Positions 49,032-56,862 of a DNA stretch of 64,000 nucleotides are shown piece by piece. The notes beneath the pieces were generated by a model, which ran no database searches, was not told where the DNA came from, and saw only the letters and a list, made by a program, of their open reading frames with translations. How positions within the stretch are numbered: the first letter of the stretch is position 1; each line of letters starts with the position of its first letter. The DNA comes from Lentzea californiensis. GTDB taxonomy: Bacteria > Actinomycetota > Actinomycetes > Mycobacteriales > Pseudonocardiaceae. The stretch is taken from the NCBI RefSeq assembly GCF_024648825.1, contig NZ_JANBBE010000013.1, positions 62,001 to 126,000 of the forward strand, written 5' to 3'. A program made the position numbers and the translations under genes.

Positions 49032-49576
49032 CGCCTGAGTTCTCCGAGCAGGCCGGTGTGGGGGTCCACGACGCGTTGCAGCGCCTGTGGACCCCGCACC
49101 GCCTGTCGTACGTGCAGGGCGCGGGCAAGGCCGACGGTGACGAGCCCGCCGGCTGCCCGTTCTGCCGCGTGGTCGAACTGTCCGACTCCGACGGTCTGAT
49201 CATCGCGCGCGGGGCCGAGGTCTTCGCGTTGCTGAACCTGTACCCGTACAACCCCGGTCACCTGATGGTGCTGCCGTACCGGCACGTGGCGGACTACCCG
49301 GAGCTGACGGTCACGGAGACCGCGGAGCTCGCCGCGTTCACGCAGAGGGCCATGAAGGTCGCGCGGCACGTGGCGGCGCCGCACGGGTTCAACATCGGCA
49401 TGAACCAGGGCGTCGTCGCCGGCGCCGGGATCGCCGCCCACCTGCACCAGCACGTGGTGCCGCGGTGGGGCGGAGACGCGAACTTCATGCCGGTCATCGG
49501 CCACACCAAGGTGTTGCCGCAGTTGCTGGGGGAGACCCGGCAGCTGCTGGCGGACGGCTGGAAGGCAGTCGACTGA
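49028..49576 (+). CDS. HIT family protein (Ap4A-type phosphorylase/hydrolase)
   Basis: A 182-residue HIT protein with a GTG start overlapping thrS by GTGA. The catalytic triad is HLHQHVVPR; zinc ligands may be in G-C-P-F-C-R. In mycobacteria the equivalent gene (Rv2613c) follows thrS and encodes an Ap4A phosphorylase; dinucleotide by-products of tRNA synthetases are its natural substrate, so the coupling to thrS makes sense. Confidence 0.93.
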   Translation: MTPEFSEQAGVGVHDALQRLWTPHRLSYVQGAGKADGDEPAGCPFCRVVELSDSDGLIIARGAEVFALLNLYPYNPGHLMVLPYRHVADYPELTVTETAELAAFTQRAMKVARHVAAPHGFNIGMNQGVVAGAGIAAHLHQHVVPRWGGDANFMPVIGHTKVLPQLLGETRQLLADGWKAVD

Positions 49577-49597
49577 TCGTTTTGCGGCGTCTATCTG

Positions 49598-49635
49598 TTG
49601 ACTTTCGATAGATCGCAAGCGATAGTCGATCTATG
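49598..49635 (+). promoter_or_regulatory. Promoter for a leaderless small gene, with operator-like repeat
   Basis: TTGACT (49598-49603), 17-bp spacer, GATAGT (49621-49626), then ATG at 49633, six bases after the -10. Transcription would start at or next to the ATG, giving a leaderless mRNA. An 8-bp perfect inverted repeat ATAGATCG/CGATCTAT (49608-49615, 49627-49634) overlaps the -10 and the start. Confidence 0.6.
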
Positions 49636-49812
49636 TCTCGACTGTTGCTGCCCTTGGTGGGCTGCGTCCTGCTCGTCGCGCTCGGCGTGAGCGCGCTCAT
49701 GTACGCCCAGTACGACGACGCTCCGGGCCTCGGGCTCATCGCGTTCGTGCTGATTTTCGGTGGCATCGGCCTTGGTGTTCGCGCGGTATTGCGGGCTAAA
49801 CGGGGCGTTTAG
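49633..49812 (+). CDS. 59-residue two-helix membrane protein
   Basis: A short frame of 59 codons starting MSRLLLPLVGCVLLVALGVS, with a polar loop (Y-A-Q-Y-D-D-A-P), a second hydrophobic helix (L-I-A-F-V-L-I-F-G-G-I-G-L) and a basic tail R-A-K-R-G-V. So it is a two-pass membrane hairpin with positively charged ends. No ribosome site precedes the ATG, but a good promoter places the transcript start there. No family recognised. It sits where pgsA normally follows HIT. Confidence 0.7.
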   Translation: MSRLLLPLVGCVLLVALGVSALMYAQYDDAPGLGLIAFVLIFGGIGLGVRAVLRAKRGV

Positions 49813-49991
49813 TCGGCGTGCCCGTGATTGAAAGTCGTACTAATTGTTGGACAAAAGAGTGACAAAAACCACTCAGGTTGTCTGCACTGGACAATCAAGG
49901 GTGTTTCCATGTGACGTGGAATGGCTTTCGATTGCATCTTTCGGGTGCTTTTCTCCAGTCGATCGAGACGTAACAGCAGCACAAAGCGATT

Positions 49992-50017
49992 CCAGGTAGG
50001 TGAGATCACCCACCTGG
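49992..50017. promoter_or_regulatory. Near-perfect palindrome before the XRE gene
   Basis: CCAGGTAGGTG and CACCCACCTGG pair with one mismatch around AGAT, 74 bp upstream of the XRE-type gene start. An autoregulatory operator or a terminator are both possible. The 49813-50090 spacer is less GC-rich than its surroundings and holds no convincing gene. Confidence 0.4.
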
Positions 50018-50090
50018 AGGTGTCAACTGCGAGTCAAGTCCCCGCCTATGGCCGATCGTCTCACCGTGTGCGAATGGTTACGGTGCGAAC

Positions 50091-50930
50091 ATGACCGCAC
50101 CTGAGCGTTCGCGATTAGCGAGAGAGCGGCTTTCGCGTGAACTACGCCGGTTGCGCACCGAGGCGAAGATGACCGGCACGGCCACCGCCCGTGCCACCGG
50201 GATGAGCCAGTCCAAGCTGTCGAAGATCGAGAACGGCATGCTGCTCCCGTCCGTGACGGATGTGGAGCGTCTCGTGGCGGAACTGGCCGCCGCGAGAGAG
50301 ACGCGCATCGAACTGGTCGAACTCGCCAGGTCGCTGCACGCGGAGGCGGAAACCCGTCGCGTCGTGCTGCACCGAGGAGCGCACCGCCACCAGCAGACGA
50401 TCAGCCGCGTGGAGGCGCGGGCCGCGACTTCGAGGTTCTTCCAGGTCAACCTGGTGCCCTCGCTGCTGCAGTCCGAGCCCTACCTGCGGACCGTGCTGGG
50501 GACGATGCCGCATTCGGAACACGAGGCCGCGGTGGCCGCCCTGCGCACCCGCCGATCCCGGATGGACGACCTGGCGAAGCAGTTCGTGTTCGTGCTCTCC
50601 GAAAGCGCGCTGCGCTGGCGGATGGGCTCGGCGGAGCTGATGGCGGAACAGGTGGAACACCTGGCCGCGATCCAGCGCCGCCCGAACGTCCGGCTCGGCG
50701 TCGTGCCGTGGTCCGCGGACGCGAACGTGGTCGCTTTGCACGGGTTCCACATCTACGACGAACGTGTCGTGACGGTCAGCGTGCTGACCGGCAACGCCAC
50801 CATCACCGACCCGCTGGACGTGCGCGAGTACCTCGCGCTGTTCGGGCGGCTGGAGAGGCTGGCGGTGCGAGGGGAGGAGTTGCAGGGGTTGCTGAAGCGC
50901 ATCGCCGAGGACCACCGCCGGCTCGGGTAG
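50091..50930 (+). CDS. XRE-type regulator with DUF5753 domain
   Basis: A 279-residue regulator with a typical HTH (R-A-T-G-M-S-Q-S-K-L-S-K-I-E-N-G at about 43-58) and the DUF5753 domain from about 105 on (Q-V-N-L-V-P-S-L-L-Q-S-E-P-Y-L-R-T-V-L, then R-R-P-N-V-R-L-G-V-V-P). It interrupts the HIT-pgsA junction that is direct in mycobacteria. Sister of the protein at 27892-28734 by domain plan. Its targets are unknown; the palindrome at 49992-50017 is a candidate. Confidence 0.88.
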   Translation: MTAPERSRLARERLSRELRRLRTEAKMTGTATARATGMSQSKLSKIENGMLLPSVTDVERLVAELAAARETRIELVELARSLHAEAETRRVVLHRGAHRHQQTISRVEARAATSRFFQVNLVPSLLQSEPYLRTVLGTMPHSEHEAAVAALRTRRSRMDDLAKQFVFVLSESALRWRMGSAELMAEQVEHLAAIQRRPNVRLGVVPWSADANVVALHGFHIYDERVVTVSVLTGNATITDPLDVREYLALFGRLERLAVRGEELQGLLKRIAEDHRRLG

Positions 50931-51159
50931 ACCGGCTCGGCTGGAGAACGTCCGCTGGACGCTTTCCGGCTGGAGGTCTGCGGCCGGAGTGATTTCCGCG
51001 AGGGGGTCAGGCGGGTTGTTCGCGGGTGCTGTCGCTGTGCCGGCGGCGCTCGTCGGCCCGCCTCCCGGCACCGTGGCGGAGGAGCGGGTTCGGACCGCCG
51101 CCCGCCTGCGGCACCGCCGCCTCAGCCGCTCGGCCCCGTTTCCGCCGCAGGGGTGTCCC

Positions 51160-51185
51160 GCGTTCCGCGCTTACCCGCGGAACGC
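51160..51185. promoter_or_regulatory. 10-bp perfect hairpin just before pgsA
   Basis: GCGTTCCGCG-CTTACC-CGCGGAACGC, 35 bp upstream of the pgsA ATG. It could end transcription from the XRE gene or act in the pgsA leader. The rest of 50931-51219 is GC-rich, lacks a convincing gene and shows no other repeat. Confidence 0.45.
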
Positions 51186-51219
51186 CTGTTTCACCAGTCC
51201 AGCTAGGCTGCGACCTGCC

Positions 51220-51822
51220 ATGCTGAACATCTTCGCTCGCGCGTCCGTCTCGCGCGTCACCGACCCGATCGGGGCGTGGCTGCTGGCGCGTGGCCTCACG
51301 CCCAACGCCGTGACCGTGGCCGGCACCATCGGTGCCGTCGCGAGCGCTCTGTGGTTCATCCCCCGCGGGCAGCTGTTCGCAGGCTGCGCGCTGGTGGCGT
51401 TCTTCGTGCTGCTCGACCTGATCGACGGCGCCATGGCCCGCGCGCAGGGGCCCACGAAGTTCGGTGCCGTGCTCGACGCCACCTGTGACCGCATCGCGGA
51501 CGGGGCGCTGTTCGCGGCGCTCACCTGGTACGCGTTCGACACCGGCGACCGGTGGACGGCCGCGGCCGGGTTCATCTGCCTGGTGGCCTCGCAGGTCATC
51601 TCGTACGTCAAGGCGCGCGCCGACGCGACCGGGCTCTCCGCTGACGGCGGGCTGGCCGAGCGGGCCGAGCGGTTCATCATCGCGCTGCTCGGTGCCGGGG
51701 TGCAGGGGCTGGGCGTGCCGCACCTGATGGCCATCTCGCTGTGGCTGCTCGCGGCGATGACGGTCGCCACGGTGCTGCAGCGGATCTTCGCGGTCGCGAA
51801 GTCGGCGCGGGAGGCGGCGTGA
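51220..51822 (+). CDS. pgsA: Phosphatidylinositol phosphate synthase (CDP-alcohol phosphatidyltransferase)
   Basis: A 200-residue membrane enzyme with the complete CDP-alcohol phosphotransferase signature: D66, D69-G70, A73-R74, G82, D86, D90. It has about six membrane helices. In mycobacteria PgsA1 joins CDP-diacylglycerol and inositol-1-phosphate to PI-phosphate, the first step to phosphatidylinositol mannosides. The order pgsA-acyltransferase-pimA here supports this assignment over phosphatidylglycerophosphate synthase. GTGA overlap with the next gene. Confidence 0.92.
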   Translation: MLNIFARASVSRVTDPIGAWLLARGLTPNAVTVAGTIGAVASALWFIPRGQLFAGCALVAFFVLLDLIDGAMARAQGPTKFGAVLDATCDRIADGALFAALTWYAFDTGDRWTAAAGFICLVASQVISYVKARADATGLSADGGLAERAERFIIALLGAGVQGLGVPHLMAISLWLLAAMTVATVLQRIFAVAKSAREAA

Positions 51823-52721
51823 ACCTCGCGACCCTCGGGTACAGCGCCGGGTGGCGGCTGATCCGCCTGTTGCCGGAGTCGTGGGCGCGCGGGTTGTTCC
51901 GCGCGGGTGCCGACTACGCGGTGCAGCGCGGTGGCGCGAGCATCGACCAGCTGCGCACGAACCTGCGGCGGGTCGTGCCGCGGGCGGGTGAGGACGAGCT
52001 CGACGAACTGGTGCGCGACTCGCTGCGGTCCTACGCGCGGTACTGGCGCGAGGCGTTCCGGTTGCCGTCGATGGACGTGCGCGCCGCCCACGAGAACCGC
52101 AGGTTCCAGGTGTCCGGCCAGGAGAACCTCGACGCGGCACTGGCGAACGGCACCGGTGCGATCGCCGCCCTGCCGCACAGCGGCAACTGGGACATGGCGG
52201 GCGTCTGGCTCGTCGGCCACTCCGGCACGTTCACGACGGTGGCCGAGCGGCTGAAGCCCGAGTCGCTGTACCGCAAGTTCGTGGAGTTCCGCGAGACGCT
52301 GGGCTTCGAGGTGCTGCCGACCAGCGGCGGCGACCGTCCACCCGCGACGGTGCTGGCCGAACGCCTGCGCGCCAACAAGGTCGTGTGCCTGCTGGCGGAC
52401 CGCGACCTGACGTCGTCCGGCGTGCCCGTGACGTTCTTCGGCGAGCAGACCCTGATGCCCGCGGGCCCGGCACACCTGGCCGCGACGACGGGCGCCGCGC
52501 TGCTGCCGGTCGGCTGCTGGTTCACCGAGGACGGCTGGCACTTCCGCATCCACCCGCCGATCAAGGTCAGCACCGTCCAGGCCGCCACGCAGGCCGTCGC
52601 GGACGTGTTCGCCGCCGACATCGCCGCGCACCCGGCCGACTGGCACATGCTGCAGCAGCTCTGGCTCGCCGACCTGCCCGAGAAGCGTCGCGCCGCCCTC
52701 GCTCGGAGGCTTTCGAGGTGA
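51819..52721 (+). CDS. Phosphatidylinositol mannoside acyltransferase (PatA-like)
   Basis: A 300-residue acyltransferase of the LpxL/HtrB superfamily, GTG start. The catalytic HxxxxD motif is H-S-G-N-W-D near residue 114-119, and the second conserved part is L-L-A-D-R-D-L-T-S-S-G-V-P-V-T-F-F-G. In mycobacteria PatA (Rv2611c) acylates the mannose of PIM1/PIM2. Overlaps pgsA and pimA by 4 bp each, so the three are surely co-expressed at the inner face of the membrane. Confidence 0.93.
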   Translation: MNLATLGYSAGWRLIRLLPESWARGLFRAGADYAVQRGGASIDQLRTNLRRVVPRAGEDELDELVRDSLRSYARYWREAFRLPSMDVRAAHENRRFQVSGQENLDAALANGTGAIAALPHSGNWDMAGVWLVGHSGTFTTVAERLKPESLYRKFVEFRETLGFEVLPTSGGDRPPATVLAERLRANKVVCLLADRDLTSSGVPVTFFGEQTLMPAGPAHLAATTGAALLPVGCWFTEDGWHFRIHPPIKVSTVQAATQAVADVFAADIAAHPADWHMLQQLWLADLPEKRRAALARRLSR

Positions 52722-53830
52722 AGGTCGGCATCGTCTGCCCGTACTCCTTGGACGTGCCGGGGGGAGTGCAGGCGCACGTCGTCGACCTCGCGCGCGCCCT
52801 GATCGGCCTGGGGCACGAGGTGAACGTCTTCGCGCCGGCCGACGACGACCAGGCGCTGCCGCCGTTCGTCACGTCCGCCGGCCGCGCGGTCGCCATCCCG
52901 TACAACGGTTCGGTGGCACGCCTCAGCTTCGGGCCCGTCTCGTATGCGCGCGTCCGCCGCTGGATCGACGACCACGAGTTCGACGTCCTGCACCTGCACG
53001 AACCGACGGCGCCGTCGCTGTCGTTCCTGGCGCTGGTGGTCGCGGACGGCCCGATCGTCGTCACCTTCCACACCTCGACGCCGCGTTCCAAGATGCTGTC
53101 GGCGTTCCAGGGCGTGCTGCAGCCGTTCCTGGAGAAGGTCACCGCCCGCATCGCCGTCTCGGCGCTGGCCCGCCGCGTCCAGGTCGAGCACCTCGGTGGT
53201 GACGCGGTGGAGATCCCGAACGGCGTCGACGTCGACTTCTTCGCCTCCGCGTCCACTTTGGACGGCTATCCGCGCGCCGGTGGCACCCTCGGTTTCGTCG
53301 GCCGCTACGACGAACCGCGCAAGGGCATGCCGATCCTGTGGGAGGCGTTCGGCCTGATCGCCGACGAGTTCCCGGACCTGCGCCTGCTCGTCGTGGGCCG
53401 CGGCGAGCACGAGTTCGACGGTCCCTTCGCCGACCGGGTCGACCTGCTGGGTCAGGTCAGCGACGAGGACAAGGCGCGGATGCTGCGTTCCGTGGACGTC
53501 TACGTCGCCCCGAACACCGGCGGCGAGTCGTTCGGCATCATCCTGACCGAGGCCATGTCGGCCGGTACCGCGGTCGTGGCCTCGGACCTCGACGCGTTCC
53601 GGCGCGTGCTGGACGACGGCAAGGCGGGCGTGCTGTTCCCGGTGGGCGACGCACAGGCGCTGGCCGACGCGCTGCGCCCGGTGCTGCGCGATTCGGCACT
53701 GCGCGCCGAGTACGTCGACGTCGCCTCCCAGCGGGTGCAGGCCTTCGACTGGTCCGTGGTGGCCTCGCAGGTGCTGCGCGTGTACGAGACGGCCATCGCC
53801 GCCGACCCGCGCCGGGTGAGCGAAGCATGA
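52718..53830 (+). CDS. pimA: Phosphatidylinositol alpha-mannosyltransferase
   Basis: A 370-residue GT4 glycosyltransferase with a GTG start. The N-terminal G-G-V-Q-A-H-V loop (donor/lipid site) and H-L-H-E-P-T-A-P-S-L are characteristic of PimA; the C-terminal EX7E motif is in ESFGIILTEAMSAG. It transfers mannose from GDP-mannose to phosphatidylinositol, starting PIM assembly. Operon order is the same as in mycobacteria (Rv2610c). Confidence 0.94.
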   Translation: MKVGIVCPYSLDVPGGVQAHVVDLARALIGLGHEVNVFAPADDDQALPPFVTSAGRAVAIPYNGSVARLSFGPVSYARVRRWIDDHEFDVLHLHEPTAPSLSFLALVVADGPIVVTFHTSTPRSKMLSAFQGVLQPFLEKVTARIAVSALARRVQVEHLGGDAVEIPNGVDVDFFASASTLDGYPRAGGTLGFVGRYDEPRKGMPILWEAFGLIADEFPDLRLLVVGRGEHEFDGPFADRVDLLGQVSDEDKARMLRSVDVYVAPNTGGESFGIILTEAMSAGTAVVASDLDAFRRVLDDGKAGVLFPVGDAQALADALRPVLRDSALRAEYVDVASQRVQAFDWSVVASQVLRVYETAIAADPRRVSEA

Positions 53831-54777
53831 CCACCGCGCTCGTCGTCGTTGTCCTGGCCCTGCTGTTCGCCGCCTGGGTCCTCTCGATCGCGAACCGCCT
53901 CGACCGCCTGCACGTCCGCACCGATGCCGCCTGGGCCGCCGTCGACGCCGCCCTGGCCCGCCGGGCCGTCGTGGTCCGCGCACTGCTGAATCCCGAACTC
54001 TCCGCAGCCGCGTCGAAAGCCGAGGCTGCCTCGCGCGCCGACCGCGAAGCCGCCGAGAACGAACTCTCCGCCCTGCTGGGCGCGCTGGACCGGTCCGCTG
54101 TTGCCACGGCGCTGGCCGCCGAACTGTCCGACGCCGAAGAACGCGTGATGCTCGCCCGCCGCGTGCACAACGACGCCGTGCGCGACACGTTGTTGCTGCG
54201 CCGCCGCCGTGTCGTCCGCTGGCTGCGCCTGGCCGGCACGGCGCCGCAGCCGTCGTACTTCGAGATCGCCGAGCCGGTGGCCCCGTCGGACGCTGTAATG
54301 ATCACGCCCCGGCCGTCCGCACGCGTTGTCCTCACGGACGCCGAAGGCCGCGTGCTGCTCTTCCAGGGCTTCGATCCCGCCCGCCCTCAGGAGCTCTTCT
54401 GGTTCACCGTCGGCGGTGGCGTCGAGGAGGGCGAGGAACTGCGGGACACGGCCGTGCGCGAGGCCTTCGAGGAGACGGGGCTCAAGCTCGCGCCGGAGCA
54501 GCTGACCGGCCCGATCTGGCGCCGTCGTGCGGTGTTCAGCTTCGACGGCAGGACGTTCGACGCCGAGGAGTGGTTCTTCCACGCCACCGCCGACGGCGAC
54601 CTGGCCGTCGACACCTCGGGCTTCAACGACGTCGAGGAGACCATCATCTCCGGCCACCGCTGGTGGAGCGCCGAGGAGCTGCGGTCCACAGAGGACACGG
54701 TGTACCCGGTGCAGCTGGCCGAACTGCTGCCCGAGCTCACGAAGGACTGGGACGGCCGGACTCGTCCGGTTCGCTGA
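53827..54777 (+). CDS. NUDIX hydrolase with N-terminal LemA-like membrane region
   Basis: A 316-residue protein. Residues 1-22 are a membrane helix, followed by a helical part (H-V-R-T-D-A-A-W-A-A-V-D) that recalls LemA. From about 160 on there is a NUDIX domain with the box G-V-E-E-G-E-E-L-R-D-T-A-V-R-E-A-F-E-E-T plus G-L. The mycobacterial counterpart (Rv2609c) occupies the same place after pimA. Substrate unknown; a nucleotide-sugar or dinucleotide is plausible by context. It overlaps pimA by ATGA and the convergent STAND gene by 41 bp. Confidence 0.88.
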   Translation: MTTALVVVVLALLFAAWVLSIANRLDRLHVRTDAAWAAVDAALARRAVVVRALLNPELSAAASKAEAASRADREAAENELSALLGALDRSAVATALAAELSDAEERVMLARRVHNDAVRDTLLLRRRRVVRWLRLAGTAPQPSYFEIAEPVAPSDAVMITPRPSARVVLTDAEGRVLLFQGFDPARPQELFWFTVGGGVEEGEELRDTAVREAFEETGLKLAPEQLTGPIWRRRAVFSFDGRTFDAEEWFFHATADGDLAVDTSGFNDVEETIISGHRWWSAEELRSTEDTVYPVQLAELLPELTKDWDGRTRPVR

Positions 54778-56794
54778 CGCCGCGCCAGTGCTCCAGCTTC
54801 TCGCGGGTCGCGCGGACGTCGGGGTGGTGCTCACCGATCACCCTGATCTGGTGCTCCAGCAACTCCTCGAACTCCGCTGCCGCGCCGGCCGGATCACCGG
54901 TCAGCGCCCGCCACTGGGCGAGGCTCCACCGGGTCCACAGCGTGCGCGGGTGGTCCGCGCCCAGTACGCGGACCTGGTCCTCCAGCAGGGTTTTCAGCTC
55001 GCCGGCCGCGTCGTCCACCTCGCCGGCGTCACCCAGGACGGCGGCGAGGCCGTAGCGCGCCTCCAGAGCGGCGAGATCATCCGGGCCCGAGACTCGCTCC
55101 AGGTCCCGCACCAGCGCCTCGAACGACTCCACCGCGCCGTCGTGGTCACCTGTCCTGGCCCGTGCGAACGCGAGGTTGTGGCGGGTGGTCAACGTGCTCG
55201 GATGATCCGGGCCGAGCACCCGCACCTGGTCGAGGTGCAGTGCCCGGAACGCTTCGGCCGCCCCGGTCCTGTCACCCGAGACACCGAGCCAGTGGGCGTG
55301 GTTGTTGCGCACTCTCAGCGTCTCGACGTGGTCCGGGCCGAAGAGCCGTGTGACGTCGGCGAGCAGGGCACGGAACCCCTCGGCCGCCCCGGTCGCGTCG
55401 CCTCCGTTGCCACGCCAGCCGGCGGCGTTGAAGCGGCATGTCAAGGTGTCGAGGTGGTCAGGACCCAGGTACCCGGCAGCGGTGGCCTGGAGATCGTCGA
55501 AGTAGCGGACGGCGTCCGCGTGGTACCCGGCCGCGCCGAGGCTCTTGCCCGCGAGGAACAGCACGAAGTGGCCTTCGGGGCGCCACAGGTGCACGCCACC
55601 GGCGTCGGCGAGCGCCTGGGCGTTGGCCCGCAACACCTGGCCCAGCAACGGATCCGTCACGACGTCCGGCCACACCTGCTCCAGCGCGTCCGCGGCGGCT
55701 TTGACCACCACCCCGGCCCGTTCGCCGGACCACGCCGCGCGGGTGGCGCGCTGCACGAGCGAATGCACCCGCACCTCGCGTGACAGCGCCCCTTCGCTGA
55801 AGGTGAGCAGGCTCAGCCGATGCAGGCACCCGAGCCCGTCCCGCGCGCCGGCCTCGTCCACGCCGAGGAAGTCGAGCACCGCCCGCGTCGTGAAGACCGC
55901 CACCGGGATCCCGTTGGCGTCCAGCACGCTCGCGACGTCGAGCAGCGGCCGCACCACCCCGGTGCGCGCGAGCCGGTCGGCCTGCTCGACCGCCAGCGAC
56001 CAGGTCGCCGCACTGGGATCGCGCCGTTCCGGCAGCAGAGCGCGGTACTCCGCGCACGACAGGTGGTCGTCCAGCATGTTCGCCGCGGCCTGGGCCAGCG
56101 CCACCGGCATCCCGCCGAGGTCGCGCACCAGCCCGTCGTCGTCCAGCAGCGCGGGCTGATCGGCCAGCGCCGTCCGCAGGTAGGCGATCCCCTCGTCCTC
56201 GGTGAACGCCTCGACGGAGACCAGCCGCCGCTGGTGCCCGCGCAGCACGGCGTCGCGGCGCAGCGTGGTGACCACCACCTGGCCACCGGACGGCGGCCAC
56301 AGCCCGTCGAGGTCGCCGGGCGCCCGCAGGTCGTCCAGCACCACCAGCCACGGTTCGTGCGTGCCCGCCAGCCACTCCAGGAACGTGCGCGCGCCCCGCT
56401 CCGGATCGGGGTCGTCGACGCCGAGGACCTTCGCGGCCGCATCGGCGTAGCCGGAGACGATCGCCTCGCGCGACGTCGCCGTGACCCACACCAGCAGGTC
56501 GGCCTCACCGGCGGCCCACCGCCGTTCGGCGTGGTCCGCGGCCAGCTGGCTCTTGCCCACCCCCGGCAGTCCGGACAGCACCGTCACCGGAGCGTCGAGG
56601 TAGACCGGCCGTTCCTGGAACGCGGCCGCGCGGGGAGGCACCAGGCCGCACCGCAGCGGGAGAGCGGCCCGAGCAGGACCGGGGTGCTGGTGGTGGTGGA
56701 AGTCGCCGGTGACCGCGCCGACCTGCAGGACCATTCCGTGCACGTCTCCGTGCACGGTGTTCTCCACGGAGTGGGCGGGCGGCTCGTCAGGCAT
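54737..56794 (-). CDS. STAND ATPase with C-terminal TPRs and RHIM-like N-terminal motif
   Basis: A 685-residue NLR-like protein. N-terminal residues 10-31 (V-E-N-T-V-H-G-D-V-H-G-M-V-L-Q-V-G-A-V-T-G) have the pseudo-repeat N-x-V-x-G-x-V-x-G-x-V-x-Q-x-G seen in bacterial amyloid signalling motifs related to RHIM. Then comes the NTPase: Walker A GLPGVGKS (75-82), Walker B P-W-L-V-V-L-D-D-L, sensor V-V-V-T-T-L-R-R. Residues about 450-670 hold five TPR units with the kinesin-light-chain style G-P-D-H-x-x-T-L. The ATG at 56794 is preferred because the motif starts there. Confidence 0.85.
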   Translation of the reverse strand: MPDEPPAHSVENTVHGDVHGMVLQVGAVTGDFHHHQHPGPARAALPLRCGLVPPRAAAFQERPVYLDAPVTVLSGLPGVGKSQLAADHAERRWAAGEADLLVWVTATSREAIVSGYADAAAKVLGVDDPDPERGARTFLEWLAGTHEPWLVVLDDLRAPGDLDGLWPPSGGQVVVTTLRRDAVLRGHQRRLVSVEAFTEDEGIAYLRTALADQPALLDDDGLVRDLGGMPVALAQAAANMLDDHLSCAEYRALLPERRDPSAATWSLAVEQADRLARTGVVRPLLDVASVLDANGIPVAVFTTRAVLDFLGVDEAGARDGLGCLHRLSLLTFSEGALSREVRVHSLVQRATRAAWSGERAGVVVKAAADALEQVWPDVVTDPLLGQVLRANAQALADAGGVHLWRPEGHFVLFLAGKSLGAAGYHADAVRYFDDLQATAAGYLGPDHLDTLTCRFNAAGWRGNGGDATGAAEGFRALLADVTRLFGPDHVETLRVRNNHAHWLGVSGDRTGAAEAFRALHLDQVRVLGPDHPSTLTTRHNLAFARARTGDHDGAVESFEALVRDLERVSGPDDLAALEARYGLAAVLGDAGEVDDAAGELKTLLEDQVRVLGADHPRTLWTRWSLAQWRALTGDPAGAAAEFEELLEHQIRVIGEHHPDVRATREKLEHWRGVSEPDESGRPSPS

Positions 56795-56820
56795 CAAGAT
56801 TAGTATCCCCGCAACGCGCA

Positions 56821-56855
56821 CCGGACGTGCCCTCCGCTGTTGCGGGCACGTCCGG
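56821..56855 (-). terminator. Terminator of the pyrimidine/hydantoin operon
   Basis: CCGGACGTGCCC and GGGCACGTCCGG, perfect 12-bp arms with an 11-nt loop, 8 bp beyond the stop of the LLM oxidoreductase gene on the minus strand. Confidence 0.7.
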
Positions 56856-56862
56856 CACGCTG

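Noticed and set aside
49809-50009. 66-codon minus-strand frame in the XRE upstream region
   Set aside because: No ribosome site, no codon bias typical of the genome, and it covers the palindrome.
50931-51219. Short frames between the XRE gene and pgsA
   Set aside because: They are Arg/Pro/Ala-rich with no motif and look like random GC-rich open frames.
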